A stretch of 64,000 bases of DNA from NCBI GenBank assembly GCA_027186245.1, contig CP114481.1, positions 45,291,501 through 45,355,500 on the forward strand. Direction: 5' to 3'. The position numbers and the translations under genes were made by a program. The notes beneath the pieces are model-generated. The model searched no databases, was not told the origin of the DNA, and worked only from the letters and a program-made list of their open reading frames with translations. Position 1 is the stretch's first letter, and the number at the start of each line of letters is the position of its first letter. Source of the DNA: Coriaria nepalensis (Eukaryota; Streptophyta; Magnoliopsida; Cucurbitales; Coriariaceae). This document shows, in pieces, positions 62,166 to 64,000 of the stretch.

Positions 62166-64000
62166 AGTGCGAAAATAGAATTCGTTCGACTTGCTTCGAA
62201 ATAAGATATTGACTTGAAATGACACATTGAAATGATTTTAAGGTTAAACTAATGCACACATTCCTTGCATTGATCATTTCCAAGTTATGCACAAAACTTG
62301 TGTTTGTAGTGCGAAAATAGAATTCGTTCGACTTGCTTAAAAATAAGATAATGACTTGAAATGACTCATTGAAATGATTTTAAGGTTAAACGAATGCACA
62401 CTTTCATTGCATTGATCATTTGCAAGTTATGCACAAAACTTGGGTTTAGAGTGCAAAAATAGAATTCGTTCGACTTGCTTTGAAATAAGTTATTGACTTG
62501 AAATGACTCATTCAAATGATTTTAAGGTTAAACGAATGCACACTTTCCTTGCATTGATCATTTGCAAGTTATGCACAAAACTTGGGTTTAGAGTGCAAAA
62601 ATAGAATTCGTTTGACTTGCTTTGAAATAAGTTATTGACTTGAAATGACTCATTGAAATAATTTTAAGGTTAAACTAATGCACACATTCCTGGCATTGAT
62701 CATTTCCAAGTTATGCACAAAACTTGTGTTTGAAGTGCGAAAATAGAATTCGTTCGACGTGCTTCGAAATAAGATATTGACTTGAAATGACTCATTGAAA
62801 TGATTTTAAGGTTAAACTAATGCACACATTCCTTGCATTGATCATTTACAAGTTATGCACAAAACTTGTGTTTGTAGTGTGAAAATAGGATTCCTTCGAC
62901 TTGCTTAAAAATAAGATATTGACTTGAAATGACTCATTGAAATGATTTTAAGGTTAAACGAATGCACACTTTCATTGCATTGATCATTTGCAAGTTATGC
63001 ACAAAACTTGTGTTTGTAGTGCGAAAATAGAATTCGTTCGACTTGCTTAAAAATACGATATTGACTTGAAATGACTCATTGAAATGATTTTAAGGTTAAA
63101 CGAATGCACACTTTCATTGCATTGATCATTTGCAAGTTATGCACAAAACTTGGGTTTGGAGCGCATAAATAGAATTCGTTCGACTTGCTTTGAAATAAGT
63201 TATTGACTTGAAATGACTCATTCAAATGATTTTAAGGTTAAACGAATGCACACTTTCCTTGCATTGATCATTTGCAAGTTATGCACAAAACTTTTGTTTG
63301 AAGTGCGAAATTAGAATTCGTTCGACTTGCTTTGAAATAAGATATTGACTTGAAACGACTCATTGAAATAATTTTAAGGTTAAACTAATGCACACATTCC
63401 TGGCATTGATCATTTCCAAGTTATGCACAAAACTTGTGTTTGTAGTGCGAAAATAGAATTCGTTCGACTTGCTTCGAAATAAGATATTGACTTGAAATGA
63501 CACATTGAAATGATTTTAAGGTTAAACTAATGCACACATTCCTTGCATTGATCATTTCCAAGTTATGCACAAAACTTGTGTTTGTAGTGCGAAAATAGAA
63601 TTCGTTCGACTTGCTTAAAAATAAGATAATGACTTGAAATGACTCATTGAAATGATTTTAAGGTTAAACGAATGCACACTTTCATTGCATTGATCATTTG
63701 CAAGTTATGCACAAAACTTGGGTTTAGAGTGCAAAAATAGAATTCGTTCGACTTGCTTTGAAATAAGTTATTGACTTGAAATGACTCATTCAAATGATTT
63801 TAAGGTTAAACGAATGCACACTTTCCTTGCATTGATCATTTGCAAGTTATGCACAAAACTTGGGTTTAGAGTGCAAAAATAGAATTCGTTTGACTTGCTT
63901 TGAAATAAGTTATTGACTTGAAATGACTCATTGAAATAATTTTAAGGTTAAACTAATGCACACATTCCTGGCATTGATCATTTCCAAGTTATGCACAAAA
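61360..64000. repeat. 9-monomer HOR (1278 bp), right cluster, about two copies
   Basis: From about 61360 the sequence repeats with a 1278-bp step to the window end, so 61360-62722 matches 62638-64000. Shared markers are CATTTACAAG (61566 and 62844), GTGTGAAAATAGG, GGATTCCTTCG, AAAAATACGATATTG, GGAGCGCA, GAAACGAC, GACACATTG (62221 and 63499) and AAGATAATGAC (62345 and 63623). Differences include GCGCAAAAAT versus GCGCATAAAT (about 63163) and TTCCAAG versus TTGCAAG. The pattern probably continues beyond 64000. Confidence 0.85.
63880..64000. repeat. Partial last monomer cut by the window edge
   Basis: The final 121 bp are an ordinary monomer start (TAGAATTCGTTTGAC) that runs to GCACAAAA and stops at the window end. 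The array clearly continues to the right. The left edge likewise begins exactly at a TAGAATTC monomer start with no flanking unique sequence, so neither array boundary is visible. Confidence 0.9.

Larger units (their letters stand above)
1..64000. repeat. 142-bp tandem satellite DNA array (whole window)
   Basis: The whole window is a direct tandem repeat. The motif TAGAATTCGTTCG recurs at 1, 143, 285, 427, 569 and so on to 63880, giving a 142-bp unit, 450 full copies and a final partial one. All copies lie in the same orientation. The consensus is about 32% GC. Most variation is single-base substitution at a limited set of positions, for example GCTTT/GCTTC/GCTTA near position 18-22, CTAATGC/CGAATGC near 74-80, TTCCAAG/TTGCAAG near 103-109, and GAAGTGCG/GTAGTGCG/GGAGTGCA near 131-138. 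Family knowledge: arrays of this kind, with monomers near nucleosome length and higher-order repeats, are typical of centromeric or pericentromeric heterochromatin in eukaryotes. The centromere assignment is inference. I do not recognise the family. There is no gene anywhere in the window. Confidence 0.98.
45400..64000. repeat. Domain III: right part built of 9- and 10-monomer HORs
   Basis: To the right of about 45.4 kb the Domain II barcode disappears. New diagnostic variants take over: GGTTTAGAG dominates among the GGGTTT copies, GGATTCCTTCG appears near 52666, 53942, 56641, 57353, 58630, 61615 and 62888, and AAGATAATGAC is at 52121, 53399, 54677, 58085, 59647, 62345 and 63623. Several of these spacings are exact multiples of 1278 bp (9 monomers). 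Blocks are long and nearly identical, as expected for recently amplified satellite. Confidence 0.8.

Noticed and set aside
1..64000. CRISPR array
   Set aside because: There are no unique spacers. The whole 142-bp unit repeats directly, and no cas gene or leader is present.
1..64000. Transposon, LTR or helitron-derived tandem repeat
   Set aside because: I found no terminal repeats, target-site duplications, coding remnants, primer-binding sites or polypurine tracts. An ancient origin from a transposon cannot be excluded but leaves no visible trace.
1..64000. 5S rRNA, tRNA or snRNA gene cluster (a short tandem unit could be one)
   Set aside because: The unit is too AT-rich. I see no 5S internal control region, no A/B-box pair, no T-run terminator in a consistent place and no cloverleaf.
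1..64000. Telomeric or subtelomeric tract
   Set aside because: There are no short telomere-type repeats such as TTAGGG, TTTAGGG or TTAGG runs anywhere in the window.
1..64000. A new defence, metabolic or other protein-coding system
   Set aside because: The window contains no gene that could encode one. All positions are accounted for by the satellite.

Overview
This 64 kb window is one uninterrupted block of satellite DNA. From base 1 to base 64000 it is a head-to-tail tandem array of a single AT-rich monomer of 142 bp (about 32% GC by my count of the consensus), always in the same orientation. I count 450 full monomers plus a 121-bp partial copy at the right end. Almost every monomer begins with an EcoRI site in the motif TAGAATTCGTTCG. 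I see no protein-coding gene, rRNA, tRNA, mobile element, CRISPR array, or unique sequence. A large, homogenised satellite of near-nucleosomal monomer length, with higher-order repeats (HORs) and no intervening genes, points to a eukaryotic chromosome, most likely centromeric, pericentromeric or another heterochromatic block. I do not recognise the satellite family and cannot name the species.

Layout. Domain I (1 to about 12.6 kb) is the most heterogeneous part. It holds five 141-bp monomers, a +1 monomer, a 23-bp deletion spanning a monomer junction near 8786, and a local variant family at 8.6-9.4 kb. Its long-range duplications are fragmentary. Domain II (about 12.6-45.4 kb) is marked by a recurring two-monomer barcode (GGCTAAACTACTGG, then GTTCAGTTTG 197 bp downstream) seen eight times. 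It holds clean HORs of 21 monomers (2982 bp), 14 monomers (1988 bp), 22 monomers (3124 bp) and 4 monomers (568 bp), plus displaced copies at 18- and 25-monomer offsets. Domain III (about 45.4-64 kb) lacks that barcode. It is built from 10-monomer (1420 bp) and 9-monomer (1278 bp) HORs, with longer-range duplications of 27, 33 and 35 monomers. From 17586 to 49536 there are 225 successive monomers with no net length change.

Monomer anatomy (position 1 = first T of TAGAATTC). There is a CpG-bearing block at 1-20. TTGAAAT occurs three times, at 21, 39 and 52. A TGACTCA heptamer (the AP-1/GCN4-type bZIP core) sits at 45-51, a TGATCA palindrome at 96-101, a CTTGCA/TGCAAG dyad around it in a subset of monomers, and a small CACAA-AAC-TTGTG inverted repeat at 115-127. 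Nothing in the window encodes a protein system. What there is to study is the array: its nested duplication history, a left-to-right gradient of disorder, and dense repetition of potential protein-binding motifs.
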